A stretch of 64,000 nt of DNA, from NCBI GenBank assembly GCA_963575745.1, contig CAUYUJ010016302.1:201501-265500 (forward strand), given 5' to 3'. Shown piece after piece: positions 1 to 10,013 of the stretch. Each line of letters opens with the position of its first letter. Positions within the stretch are counted from its first letter, which is position 1. The position numbers and the translations under genes are program-made. The DNA comes from Prorocentrum cordatum. Lineage: Eukaryota; Sar; Dinophyceae; Prorocentrales; Prorocentraceae. The notes under the pieces are model-generated. The model was not told the DNA's origin and searched no databases. It was given only the letters and a program-made list of their open reading frames with translations.

Positions 1-391
1 CGCCCGGGCACCCCAACCTCTTTGCCTGGTAGCGTCGTCCCGAACTCGGGTACCGCGGCCGGCTCCAGGTGATGCCACTTGAGGGCCCTGGCCACGCCCC
101 TCTTCGCGACCACCTGCTGGACGCCTGGGCGCCTTGCCTCCCACCACAGGCTGAGTCGAGCAAGCCCTGCGGAGGGGCTGCTTGGCTGGCGGGTGCTGCT
201 CCTTCGGGGAGAAGGCGTTGGCTGCACGCATGCCGTGGATCGGCCGGCACTCCTTCGAGATGGTCCGGTCTGGCAGCATCTTGGGGACTCTCCCGCTGGG
301 AGACTCGACCAGGGCCGAGGCGGCGAGCACGTCCTCGACCTCGTCAGAGGCCCAAAGGACCACGCCGTAGCGGCTGTCCTTCCAGGCCTTC
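1..391. other. left edge, no supported gene
   Basis: GC-rich sequence with open frames on both strands but no recognisable domain. It lies downstream, on the minus strand, of the gag-like reading frame that stops at 392 and may be the 3' part of that retroelement. Confidence 0.4.
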
Positions 392-2963
392 TCAAACATC
401 TCCAAGGCGTGGTCCACCGCCGACGAGTGTGATTTGGCCTGCGTGCGCACCCGCTCTTCCACGCGCCTCACCAGGACTCCTCTGGTGGCCATCGCTCGGA
501 GATAGGCTGAGTGATGGGGGTCCAAGGACCTGCACGTCCTCCTCGAGCACGCCGCCAAGCGGGTTGCCATGGAGCTCCTCGCGCGCTTGCTTCAGCAGCG
601 CTGCGGCCTTCTCCGCGCTGCCGGCGAGCCGGAGAAGAGAGTTGCCTCGCCGCACCGCCTCGGGGACCCTCTCTGGCTGAAAGTCTTGGTGGTGGGCGCA
701 CCACCTGACATAGGCGCGCGCCTCCTCCTGCTCCTTCTCCTCGCCAGTCGTCGCAGGCATCCCCTCCAGCGGGGGGCCTCCGCAGCGGCCTCCTCCGCGC
801 GGGGGAGCCCGCCAGGGCGGCGGCATCATTGGCGGCATGCCTGGTGGCCGGCATATCTGGCCGGGGAGGAGTGGGCGCCATCCCCTCGGCCTCAGCAGCG
901 GCTGGACCGCGTGGGACCGAGGCACGGGTGGTCCAGCTGGCTCTTCCTGGCGAGGCTTGGGCTGCGGAGGGTGCCCCTTGGAGGTGGCTCGCAGGTGGGC
1001 CCCCAATGATCTCGGCCTGGGCCTGGGCGCGGGTGCCTCCTCCGGCGCCTCCGTGCTGCCTGCGTCTGCCCTCCCTGTGGGCGGGCCCTCGCCGGAGGTT
1101 CCTGACCTGCCGGCGGCCCGCCGAGCTGCTTGCACAACCGTCTCCGCCGAGCGGCTCCGCCTCACAGGCGCGGCCTTCCGAGGGGGAGCGCTGGCGGGCC
1201 CGCCTTGCGGGGGGCTGGCCGGGCCAGGGGAGGCCTCGAGAGCCTCGGGAGGTGGCGGTGCGCCGGGCGACGGCTCGGAGTCGGCCGCCGGGGCCGGGCC
1301 CCCGCTGCCGCTCGCGCCAGGAGAGCTCCGGAAGGGCTTCTCCTGCCCTCGCTCGGCTGTGGCCGCTCGCCCCGGCCAGAGGCTCAGGGGGTCCGAGTCT
1401 TCTGGGAGGGGCGGGGCTGGTCCTGTTCGCGCCCCCGCGTACGGCTCCTCCACAGCTTCGCTCTCCGAGCTCTCGACGAGGGCTGCGTCGTCGCTCGGGG
1501 GGTCCTTCTCCGCCTTCTCGCACACGGTCCTTTGGCGTTTCTTCGCAGGGGTATCGTCCAGCTCTCCTGCCTTCACCATCTTGCGGGTCAGCTTCTCGAG
1601 GATGTCAACGCACTCGCCTGCTATCTCCCCCTGCTCCTCGCAGGGGTGCCAGTCCAGCTCCGCGGCAGGTCCTCGAACATGGAGCGGATGCCCTCGACCA
1701 AGAGCTCGCGGGCTTTCCTCCTCCGCTCTGGCCCTGTAGGATCGCTGGCCGGGACCCCGAGCAGGTTGTTCAGGATGCACTCCGCCTCGTGGCACTTGTT
1801 CTCCCCGTCCAGGATGGCTGAGGGGAGGGGAATCTCGTCTTCCCATGCCGGGTCGAGCGGGGTGGCCGCGCTCTGTCCGCTGGGGGGCTCGGAGCTGGCA
1901 CGGCGGGGATGCCTGGCTGGCGTCTGCCCTCCTTCGCGCTCGCCGGCATCCCTAGCTCGGCGAGCTCGCCGGCGCCCCTTCGCCTCTGCCAGCTGTATCT
2001 GCAGCTCCCTGATGCGCTTCCCCTCCTCCTCTAGGACGCCAACCTCGGCCGCTCTTGCGGCCTCGAGCTTCCTCCTTATGTTATCCAGCTTCATGCTGTC
2101 TGCCGAGCTGCCGCCGCCGCTGGATCCTCCGGCGGGGGCCTCACGGCTCTGCCTCTGGAGGGCCTGAGCGGCCGCCAGCTGGAAGCGCTTCCATTCGGCG
2201 CGCCTCCCCCAGGCGACTGCGAGCTCCCGGCTGCCAAAGCCCTGGGAGCTGGCGCGGTCCGCGATCCTCAGCGTGACGCTGCGGTGGGAGGCGCCAAGGC
2301 GCCTCCTCGCGCTCCTCACCCTCGGATATCTTGGCCCAGCGCGGTGCCCAGCTTGCCCAGCCCTCGATCTCCTCACGCCCGATCCAGAGGATGAGGCGTT
2401 CTCCTGATTCGACCTGATCGTCGTCTGCCAAGTGGTGGTCCCTCTGCCCCTGCGGTGCCCCCCTCGTCAGAGTAGACGAACAGGCGGAGCTCCTCGGGGC
2501 TGAGGACGTCGTCGCGCAGCCACCTGCAGGTCTGGAGGACGCCCTTGAGCTCGCGGGTGCACAGGGGGGCTCCGGGGATCTGCATCCACCGGTCCCCACG
2601 CTGCGGAAGGAAGACTTTGACTGGCTCGTCTTCCTGCTGCTCGGCCTGTCTGGACTTCTTGACTCTCCTGGGCGGCTCCTTCTCCTCCTCCTCTTCTTCC
2701 TCTTCGCCTTCTTCTCCCCCAGGTTCGTCGTCCCCACCGCCCCCTCCAGGGCCTGGTGGGGGTGCTCCTCGGTCGGGGTCCCCCTTCCTTGCCTTGTTGC
2801 GCTTCCATCCTCCTCTCTTCTTGCCTCTATTCGCGCATTGCCACCCTCTGAGCACTGCTGGGTAGTCCTCCTCCGCCTCTTTCTCCATGGCCGGCACGGT
2901 GTGGAGGCGAAAAAGAGGGGGGGGGTCCGCCAGGTGATCCCTGTCACCGGCCTCCGCCGCCAT
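392..2963 (-). pseudogene. gag-like charged coiled-coil protein of a retroelement, frameshifted
   Basis: I do not recognise a named family. The plausible protein changes frame several times. It starts with a Lys/Arg-rich segment from 2963 containing a long Glu run and a conserved-looking stretch (KVFLPQRGDRWMQIPGAPLC). It passes to a frame near 2440-2290, then to a clear coiled coil at about 2290-1660 (MKLDNIRRKLEAARAAEV, ELQIQLAEAKGRRR), and from about 1655 to a frame ending at 392. That last part is Pro/Ala-rich, followed by a helical tail containing YVRWCAHHQDFQPERVPEAV. At least three shifts are needed, so it is not translated as one product. The highly charged, coiled-coil, low-complexity character and the position beside the methyltransferase frame at 3057-4329 suggest the gag-like portion of the same retroelement. 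That assignment is inference. Confidence 0.4.
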
Positions 2964-3056
2964 CTTGTCCCCAGCCCGAGTCGTGACGATGGGCTCAAGC
3001 TTCCCCAGGAGCTTTGTGGGGGAGGGTCCCGCCCCCGCGGCCTTGATGACCTCTGC

Positions 3057-4329
3057 TCAGGCTACGCATAGCTTCGTCAGGTACTGGCCGGCGTAGCGCG
3101 TGCGTCGAAGTCCGCGCTGGCCGACCTGGAAGCCGAGGGCGCCCAACTCTCCTCGGAGGTCCTTTGCCAATGGCGGGGCCCCGCTGGGGGCTCGCCCTCC
3201 CCCCCGCAGGTGCGGGGGGGATCGGTGCGCGATCTTGGCCACGAACTGGTTGGCTTGGTCGTGCCCGTAGTAGAGAGCCAATGCGCCCTCTGGGAGGTCC
3301 TCAAAGGCCTTCCCGGTGCGCGGCTCAACGCGGCTCCAGTGGAAGTTCGCGGGCCCGAGCTTGTCAATGAGGCTGTTCTGGGGGCGCAGCAGTTCGGGCC
3401 CGAGCTGCGGGGCCTCCAAGGTCTTGGCGTCTGCGGCGAGACCTTGGGCGCACACGCCCGCCAGGGCCAGCCGGTTGGTCAGGCTCAAGATGTCCTTCTG
3501 CTCGGCAGAGCTGAGGGCGATCTCGGAGGCGTTGTAGTGGTCGATCTGGGTCTTGGTCAGGTCGCAGGGGAGGGGGCCCTCAAGTGCGACATGCTCGTGC
3601 TGGTGGGTACAACGTCTCGCCAAGGAGAGTGCCCAGGGGTAGAGACCCTTCGAAACCATCCAGGACGTGAGCTTGCGGCGCCTTTTCGTGGGCCCCATCC
3701 AGGGGCCCGAGGCCCCACCCGCACACTGCGACTGAGATGATCTCGGCCCCTGTGCGCTTCTGCAATTGTTTGATCCTGGCCCGACCCCAGATCTTCGGAT
3801 TGCGTCCGTCTCTGGCCGTGTTCTCGAGCATCCACTCCTGGCCGTTGGCGTCGAGGCGCTCGCAGAGGTCGGCGGCGAAGTCCGTCATGATTTTACTCTC
3901 GATCCACGCCTGACTGCCCCCGCCCCCGTCTGGGTGCCCGAAGGTGCGAGCCCCGCCGTTCTTGAGGCACCAGGCCGAGTGGGTCGTGCACGGCGGGGCC
4001 AGCTGGTAGACGTTTGCCTCGTCGGGCCCGGGGGCGGCTCCTGCATCGAGAAGGAGTCGTTCCCGCACCTGTGGATCGAGGACGCTGCGTTCGTCATGTG
4101 GCCCGGCCTGGGCCAGGGGGTCCTTGAAGTACTCCACGGACGAGGCCGTCTGGAGCCCAGCGTCGCGCATGGCCTTCGTCCAGTTCTCGGTGCCGGCGAA
4201 GATCCCTCGGGCGCGGATGCCCCAGGCGAAAGCAGGCCGGCGCAGGAGAGGCGCGAAGTTGGAGAAGTCCTCCTCCTCGGGCTCCTGGTTTTTTGCGGAC
4301 TCTGCGGTCGACTGTGCAGGCTTTCCAGC
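3057..4329 (-). pseudogene. DNA cytosine-C5 methyltransferase (DCM) domain of a retroelement, frameshifted
   Basis: The frame is open from about 4329. It shows motif I (GIFAGTENWTKAMRDAGL, like the SAM-binding FxGxG start), motif IV with the Pro-Cys pair (LAPPCTTHSAWC, putative catalytic Cys) and motif VI (MLENT, like ENV). Around 3700-3720 the frame shifts. The second frame (to 3057) carries the continuation GPTKRRRKLTSWM, LARRCTHQHEHVALEG, which matches the distal part of DCM domains known from eukaryotic retrotransposons. The last about 130 residues are not recognised. The first ATG in the upper frame is at 4170, inside the domain, so the protein was probably part of a longer polyprotein. 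Cytosine methyltransferases captured by retrotransposons are established in dinoflagellates and charophytes. The frameshift makes this copy inactive as read. Right at its upstream end lies the 3' end of LINE-A. Confidence 0.7.
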
Positions 4330-4429
4330 CTAGTCGGAGCAAGAGGCGGGCGCATCGGGAGCAGGCGGCAGCCTCACCGATCCAAACGATCAGAGGCGAA
4401 AGCCAGCTCTTATTAGGAGAATGAGAGGT

Positions 4430-4480
4430 CAAGCACACACACGACACACACAGGCAAGGCGTGAGTGAGCACAATCACTT
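4430..4480 (-). repeat. TG-rich 3' tail of LINE-A
   Basis: Read on the minus strand, the RNase H stop at 4483 is followed within about 35 bases by an alternating GT tract (TGTGTGTCGTGTGTGTG). Simple-sequence tails are usual at the 3' ends of several LINE clades, so this marks the probable end of the element. Confidence 0.6.
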
Positions 4481-4482
4481 AT

Positions 4483-5189
4483 TCACATCATATCCTGGCC
4501 GAAATACGCATGTACAACCCGCGGCAAGATCATAATCGCATGCTCAACGGCCGAGATCTCGGCATCTGTCACTGTTGAAGTTGGATCAATCGAGAACGCC
4601 GCACTATACACCTCCGTCCAGATAATCTCATGGCTGAGTGGCTGCCTTGAGAGCCTCGATATCCGTCCAACATCTATCCAGCACCCGACTCCCACGCCGT
4701 CGCAAGAAACGCCACCATCGAATCCAGCTCTGATTGGACAAACGCGAAACACCTGATCTAACTGTGGGAGTAGGGCCCAATCCTGTCCCGAAACACTGGT
4801 GGCCCGACACGGGCCGCATGAGTGAGTACATCTGCACGCATGTTCCATTCCCTGTATGTGTGGTCGACACTTTCCCTCCCATGAGAAGCAGGCCTAATTC
4901 CGAATCTCTGACACATGTTGTCCAGTTGATTTATCATTCTGTTAATCCTATCTTGATAAGTACGATTAAGCACCCTCCAGACACCCTGAAGCCAAGACAC
5001 CACCAGAAGACTGTCCCCAGAGATGTACACAGGGATCCCAAATGAGTCGAGGTCGTACACAACCTCCTTCAGATTTTTGTAGCGCAATACGTTTGGCCAG
5101 TTTGTCGTTGAAAGCTGGAGTGCCCTCTTGAGACCCATAGGTGCGTAGGTCGTTTTGTGTGATTGTATGTACCTCCTGCAGGGCCCCAC
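4483..5189 (-). pseudogene. RNase H domain of LINE-A, halves in permuted order
   Basis: The first block (5189-4758) holds the normally C-terminal half: ISGDSLLVVSWLQGVW (strand with the third catalytic Asp), then HTYREWNMRADVLTHAA (the H..RE.N..AD helix with the fourth acidic residue). The second block (4848-4483) holds the normally N-terminal half: RAGFDGGVSCDGVGVGCW (first catalytic Asp) and TVTDAEISAVEHAIMIL (catalytic Glu helix). A frameshift between 4848 and 4758 separates the halves in this copy. The same order is present in one unbroken frame in LINE-C (56362-57847), so it is not an assembly or frame artefact. The domain would degrade the RNA of the RNA/DNA hybrid during target-primed reverse transcription. 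Confidence 0.75.
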
Positions 5190-5607
5190 CTGTTGTACCG
5201 TGCCCTTTTCTCTTCTGGAAATAACTCAGCATCGTCCGTGTACACATGTGCTCGCAGAACTGAACATACGCCGCATCTGTCGGCACAAAGGACCCCCACC
5301 ATTTGAGTCCGTAGAATTCACAGAAAGAAAATAGCCAGGATCTCTGGCCAATAGCTCTACCTGAGCTGACACGCCTCCTTTTGACCTGTGAGGCCTCCTG
5401 GAAGCGAAACATCCCCCGCAGGCACTCAGAAGCATCCGTCCTGAGCCTGTCCCACAGTGGGCCGTACGCAACCGCAGTCATGTGGTGATCTCTCCATGTA
5501 CGCTGCGTCGAAGATATTTCCTCATGAGAATCAGCACGCAAAATAGACATGAAATCTGCAGCATCCTTAGCGGAGTTCCACACCATACGGATAAATCGCT
5601 GCACCAA
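4966..5607 (-). pseudogene. LINE-A C-terminal region between RT and RNase H
   Basis: An open frame continuing the segment after the polymerase. It resembles the linker in LINE-C, with stretches such as VQRFIRMVWNSAKDAADFMS and a tryptophan- and phenylalanine-rich part (LFSFCEFYGLKWWGSFVPTD). I recognise no catalytic motif. It ends by overlapping the RNase H frame at 5189, and a frameshift is needed to pass from one to the other. Confidence 0.5.
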
Positions 5608-5634
5608 ACTCGCAAATCCGTAGGATCGAAATTG

Positions 5635-7412
5635 CTATCTGGCCTCATGGTACCGTCGTCGGTTCCAGTCCGCCATCGTCTCCTCCTCTCTCCTCGGCCG
5701 TCGAAACATACGGCACAAACACCAGCCCTCGAAGGCATTAAGCATATGTAATGAGGAGGTATCAGCAGTACATGTATCTAGACAACACAATGCCACACTC
5801 TGCACCTTATCCTTATAAAGACAAAACTTATCACGAACAGCACCCACTCTGTTACGAAAGAAATCCGACTGCCCGATGAAACAAGCCCGAGCCTCTGTGA
5901 TGCGATATTCTACATCAGGGTGCGCAGGCGCTAGGTAAGTGGAGAAAACCTCGTGGCCCAATACTTTCATCCTGCACACACGTCGAAGTCTAGAGCCCTG
6001 ATATCCAGAGCACGCAGGTATACACAAATCCTCACTGGCAAGTATATGTCCGTCTCCGTCCACTCTCGCACTCTCCCCACATGTCATGTACAACAGGCTG
6101 CTATCCTTCCATCTCATCCCCCAGTCGTGTAACGGTAGGGTTAGATCGTGAATCATCTGAGCCAGCATGGTTGAGGAGGCAGACACAAGGTAGCAGTTGT
6201 CCGCCCACACAAGGTGGTTCACGACCGGCCGTCGCTCATACTCTCCACAGACGCCCTCCAGCACATACCCCACTCCTCGACTGTCCCAATCCCGAAATAT
6301 AGGTCCCCACATGGCACATATGATAAGGTTAAAGAGAAGAGGCCCCTCGGGGCCGCCCGTCCTGATACAGACGTCCCAGTTGATGTTGTGAACGCCCATA
6401 CCCTCGACAACTAACGACCCCGCAGTGCAAACCAGTGGTGCAAGCAAGGCATACTGGAGATAGGCAGGAATATTGGCGGGCACATAGCTCTCTTAGCATT
6501 TTGAAGGCTGCAGTGGTCGAACGCTTGTTTGATATCGGCATTAGCGATATGGACCGTCTGATCCTTTCCCCAGATGTCCCCATGTTGAGCAAGAGCCTTG
6601 AGGGCCCCCACAATTTCCACAGTCTTACGTCCCTCCTGGTCCAGAGGTCCCATGAGCCCAGCCCGAGAGACAAATTGTTCGACCAAGATCACCACACAAG
6701 CCGAGTACCAACGGCTGAGGCTGTTTTGCAGACAGAGGTACCGTGCATCTGTCAATGATGTCAATCTCGGCAGCTTGGGCATGAAGGCAATCAAAATCTG
6801 CCCCCAGTCCTGCGGATACTGCCGTGTCAAACGAAATATCTCATCAAGCATCCGAGCTACACTGCGCAACGCCGCCCACGGCAATGCCTTGAGTAGTTCA
6901 CAAGGCAGCCTGTCGGGACCTGTGGCGCGCATGGACTTGAGACGTGACCGTGCCTGGCATACCACCGCCATTGTCAGTCCCTCGGTGCAGTACCCATCAC
7001 ATAGGTTATGTTGTGCATCCTCCCTCAAGTCCTCCAACATTTTCATATCCCGTCCTCTGACCTCCTCCGAAGTATATCTCTGTCTGGTGTACGCTCTGAT
7101 CCCCTCCACCCACTCCTCCCTGTCCTCAGATATCCACCCCTGCACAATGAGATGCTTGATACCGCGACGTACTTTGCGCCTGGAAGCTGGGGAGGACCAC
7201 GCGGCCAACGCCGCGCGACACTCCCTCCGAAGTCCGTTGACACGTCTGCGCAAGGTGGGTACGTCCACTGACGCAGGCAAAGGCTTCCGTCGCAGAATCT
7301 CCTGGCAGGCCGTGAGCTCCGCAGGCCTAACTGGCGGCAATCCCCGTCCCGTGGTGGCAGTCGTGAATTTGACTTCCTCCTGCTCTGTGCAAGCCCGAAT
7401 AGTCGTCGACAC
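5635..7412 (-). pseudogene. reverse transcriptase of LINE-A, frameshifted
   Basis: The 7412-6411 frame carries the fingers region (MRATGPDRLPCELLKALPW; DARYLCLQNSLSRWYSACVV) and motif A (VHIANADIKQAFDHCS, first catalytic Asp). The frame shifts near 6450-6480. The 6483-5635 frame carries motif B (RTGGPEGPLLFNLI, in place of the usual RQG.PLSP.LFN) and motif C (NHLVWADNCYLVSAS), followed by thumb-like sequence. Motif C has Asn where the second Asp of the usual F/YADD box stands. The same change is seen in LINE-B. The enzyme would copy LINE RNA at a nicked chromosomal target. This copy is inactivated by the frameshift. Confidence 0.8.
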
Positions 7413-7469
7413 AAGGTCCCCAGGAGAACAAGTGGCATTGGCATCTCCTAGGACCCGATCGATTTCCTT

Positions 7470-8420
7470 TCATGCCATATTGAGGCCCCCCCAATTCACA
7501 ATCTTATAACCCGCCAAACACTTTTCACGAGCTGCCGTCGGGATACTACGTTTGACCAGCTCAGCGCCTGGATCACTAAAAGTCCACTGAAGCAGGCCAT
7601 GGTCGCTAAGACGACTACGATTTGTCTGTCCCCCATTACTCATGATCGTTTCTACCGTCAACTTATCGACCACCCACGTCCTGGGAACAGAAATGGAATC
7701 AAGAACCTTCTTACACGTCCCCCACCGAGATATTCCGTAACTCCCCCATGCATGTAGTCGTCGTGGCAAGAGCGAACTGGCAGCCTTCATCCCCAGGCGC
7801 CCTAATAAGCAAAGAACACGCTCGCGCAGCTGTTGTCGTACGTCCCTCCTCTCCCGTTGTGCACCTCCCTCCTCACAGGTCCTCCTCTCCTCCTTGGTAG
7901 CACTTCCCACCGCCTCATAGACTGTCCCAGTGCGTGAGCACTGCAGCTGAGTGGATGGAGGTAGCTCGACGTTGGCATCGAGCAGCACAGAAACAGTCGC
8001 CCCTTTCCAGCGGCTGCGCAGAGTGAGAATAACTGACTCGAGCGTGTCCAAAACCCCGCACTGAACATCTACGGCGTTCTCGACGCCGGGGTCGGGAAGA
8101 TACGCAGAGGCAACTATCACGATAGCACTACCGCTACCGAAGACCACCACACATAACCGTTCGTACTGACATATAGATTCACGCACACATGTACTCCACT
8201 CTTTGTTAAATAGTAACCCGCACATACCGTCACAACTCACACGATATGATAGACCACACCGTCTGATATATGCATCGAATTTGCCTCCAAAAAGATTCTG
8301 GCATTCCTGAACACCCCAGATGCTATCTCACATAGAGAGGCTCCTCAGGATCTCATTCCCCTTGAAATTGGCCGACCCCGCCCGATTGAGGTTCCAGCTG
8401 CCCAGTCGGATCCCCTTGAA
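7470..8420 (-). pseudogene. apurinic-like endonuclease of LINE-A
   Basis: Motifs of the exonuclease/endonuclease/phosphatase fold appear in order. RLGSWNLNRAG (about 8409-8380) is the opening strand. IWGVQEC (about 8315-8295) resembles the metal-binding QE motif. CGLLFNKEW is followed by VVFGSGSAIVIVASAYLPD, then SVLLDANVEL, VLDSISVPRTWVVD and SRLSDHGLLQWTF (the terminal SDH catalytic signature). The first part (to about 8320) is separated by a stop from the rest, which is open from 8240 to 7470. The domain nicks chromosomal DNA to prime reverse transcription. Lysine-containing and disordered sequence around 7900-7840 is extra relative to a minimal APE domain. Confidence 0.7.
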
Positions 8421-8441
8421 CGGTGTACGGCGTCGTCGTCG

Positions 8442-9850
8442 TCACATCCTCCTGTTGACTTCCGTCTCGATATCAGCCTTCGTCTTAGTAAACGCAGGTA
8501 TGAGCTGATGCAATCTGTCGACACTCTCACCCGATACCTCCCATGTCGCCCGTGTCGTGGTAAACTCGGCCAGCAGCATAGGCCTCTGAGCAGCAGTCGT
8601 GGGCACCGTCCATATAGTAGATTTGGGCGGTCCCATTTCGCCTCGCACAGCGATGGCCTCTCTACCAATCTGTGTACACATGCTCCGAAGCGTGCCGCAG
8701 AATCGCCCCACTGCCTTGGTCCCTCTTCCACTCAGGGCACTCGACACTGACTTTGATCGACTCAGGATTGATTTTCTGCTTCATATTCTCGATGAGGCAC
8801 TGTGGTGCTGCAATATGGATTCCTGGAGGAGGCGCGGGACGTTTGGCAAGGGGGTACCGTCACAAGGTCGATGCACCGTTTAGCCCTCCATACAACATCC
8901 CTGTCCGCCCCTGGCTTGAATTTTATTTTGGCAGATCCGAACATGTAACGACCAGCATTGATACGCTCGGCACCGTCAACACACACGTGCACACGATCAT
9001 CCTCCGAAAGACAGTGATGTGTAATATTATCGATGAGCACCTTCACATCCTCCCACATGAGCATCTCCTGAGACCTCCGATCCCTGTCATTCCAGTCGGT
9101 GACCCATCCCTTGAGTTCGACATATGTGGGAGAGAAGTAAGTAGTCCCAGGAGCCTGGTATCTGCCCGTCCTGGTATTATCAGGCCTCGTCGAAACGTCA
9201 CTGGCAACAGAACCCGCTCGAACCTGTCCCTGGAGCCCCTGGACAATCGTCTCAAGTTGGTTTTGTTTTGTCTCCAAGCTAGAAATCGCAGCACCCTGCT
9301 TCTGGACCTGGGCATGAACGTTGTCGATTTGGGTTCCCTGAACTCCTATGGCATCCTGGATCCTTTCAGTGTTATCATCCGTTTTGTGCATCATCTGCAA
9401 TAGTAGACTCTGCATATCATCCTTCCCCTCCAAGGCGGCCTTTCTCTCAGCAAGCACCTCCTCACGATTGCGCTTCACAGGGGGGGGCACCACCATCCAC
9501 CGTCATGTTGTCAGCATGCTCTGGCATTGTGTCAATACACTGGGGACCGTATCCCCACGAGTGCAACCACTGTCGGGTCACCGTACGTTCACTGAGAGGT
9601 ACTGCAGATTCACTATCTGGAGTGGAGTCGGCAGTATGCAATCTTCCGTCCAATGGATAGTCACCTGGAGTCTTCTCAATATCCTGAAGCTGTCTTTTAC
9701 GAGACGCCCATTCGATATGTAGCAGTATCTGGCTTCTGACCGTAATCCTCTGAGTACTGCAGATATGGCACTGTCGGTCAGATATCCTCCAGCTGAAATC
9801 TTCTCGCAAGAACCGAAAAGTCGCATCCGTCCGTCTTCACACACGAACAA
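8442..9850 (-). pseudogene. LINE-A N-terminal coiled-coil and nucleic-acid-binding region
   Basis: The 9496-8762 frame has a heptad-rich coiled coil (LLLQMMHKTDDNTERIQDAI through LETIVQGLQGQVRAG). A domain that may be RRM-like follows (YVELKGWVTDWNDRDRRSQE, VKVLIDNITHHCLSEDDRVH, GSAKIKFKPGADRDVVWRAK). Coiled coil plus RNA-binding module is the usual plan of LINE ORF1 proteins, which coat element RNA. Upstream (9850-9500) are frames with CHICSTQ and further unassigned sequence. Frameshifts separate this from the endonuclease, so I cannot tell whether it was a separate ORF1 or the N-terminus of a single polyprotein. Confidence 0.5.
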
Positions 9851-9894
9851 TAAAAGACAACAAGCACAGCAAACAAAGCAGGCGGCCTAGCTGA

Positions 9895-10013
9895 CCTCGA
9901 AGATGCCGTACTCGCCGATGGCAGCGATGGCTGCCGCGCCGTCCCCCCGCGACGCCGACACCCCCTGAGCTCCTGTGGGATCCAGGAACCCTAGAGCCGA
10001 GATGTCTTGAGCC
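9895..10013 (-). promoter_or_regulatory. 5' leader of LINE-A with spliced-leader remnant
   Basis: On the minus strand the segment opens with GGCTCAAG (about 10013-10006), the last eight bases of the dinoflagellate spliced leader. About 110 bases follow that are alignable with the segment just after the full spliced leader of LINE-B (41838-41960). The shared core includes CCCACAGG and GCGCGGCAGCCATCGCTGCC. I read it as a shared 5' untranslated or promoter module; its function is inference. Confidence 0.5.

Larger units (their letters stand above)
4430..10013 (-). mobile_element. LINE-A: APE-type non-LTR retrotransposon
   Basis: Minus-strand order is: leader with a spliced-leader remnant (about 10013-9895), coiled-coil/nucleic-acid-binding region (9496-8442), apurinic-like endonuclease (8410-7470), reverse transcriptase (7412-5635), connecting C-terminal region (5607-4966), permuted RNase H (5189-4483), then a short 3' UTR ending in a TG-rich tail at about 4430-4475. 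GC content is clearly lower than the flanks. Several frameshifts separate the blocks, so the copy is dead. It sits between the Cys/His-finger part and the DCM part of the surrounding retroelement, suggesting it inserted there. I could not identify a target-site duplication, so both ends are approximate. Confidence 0.8.
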
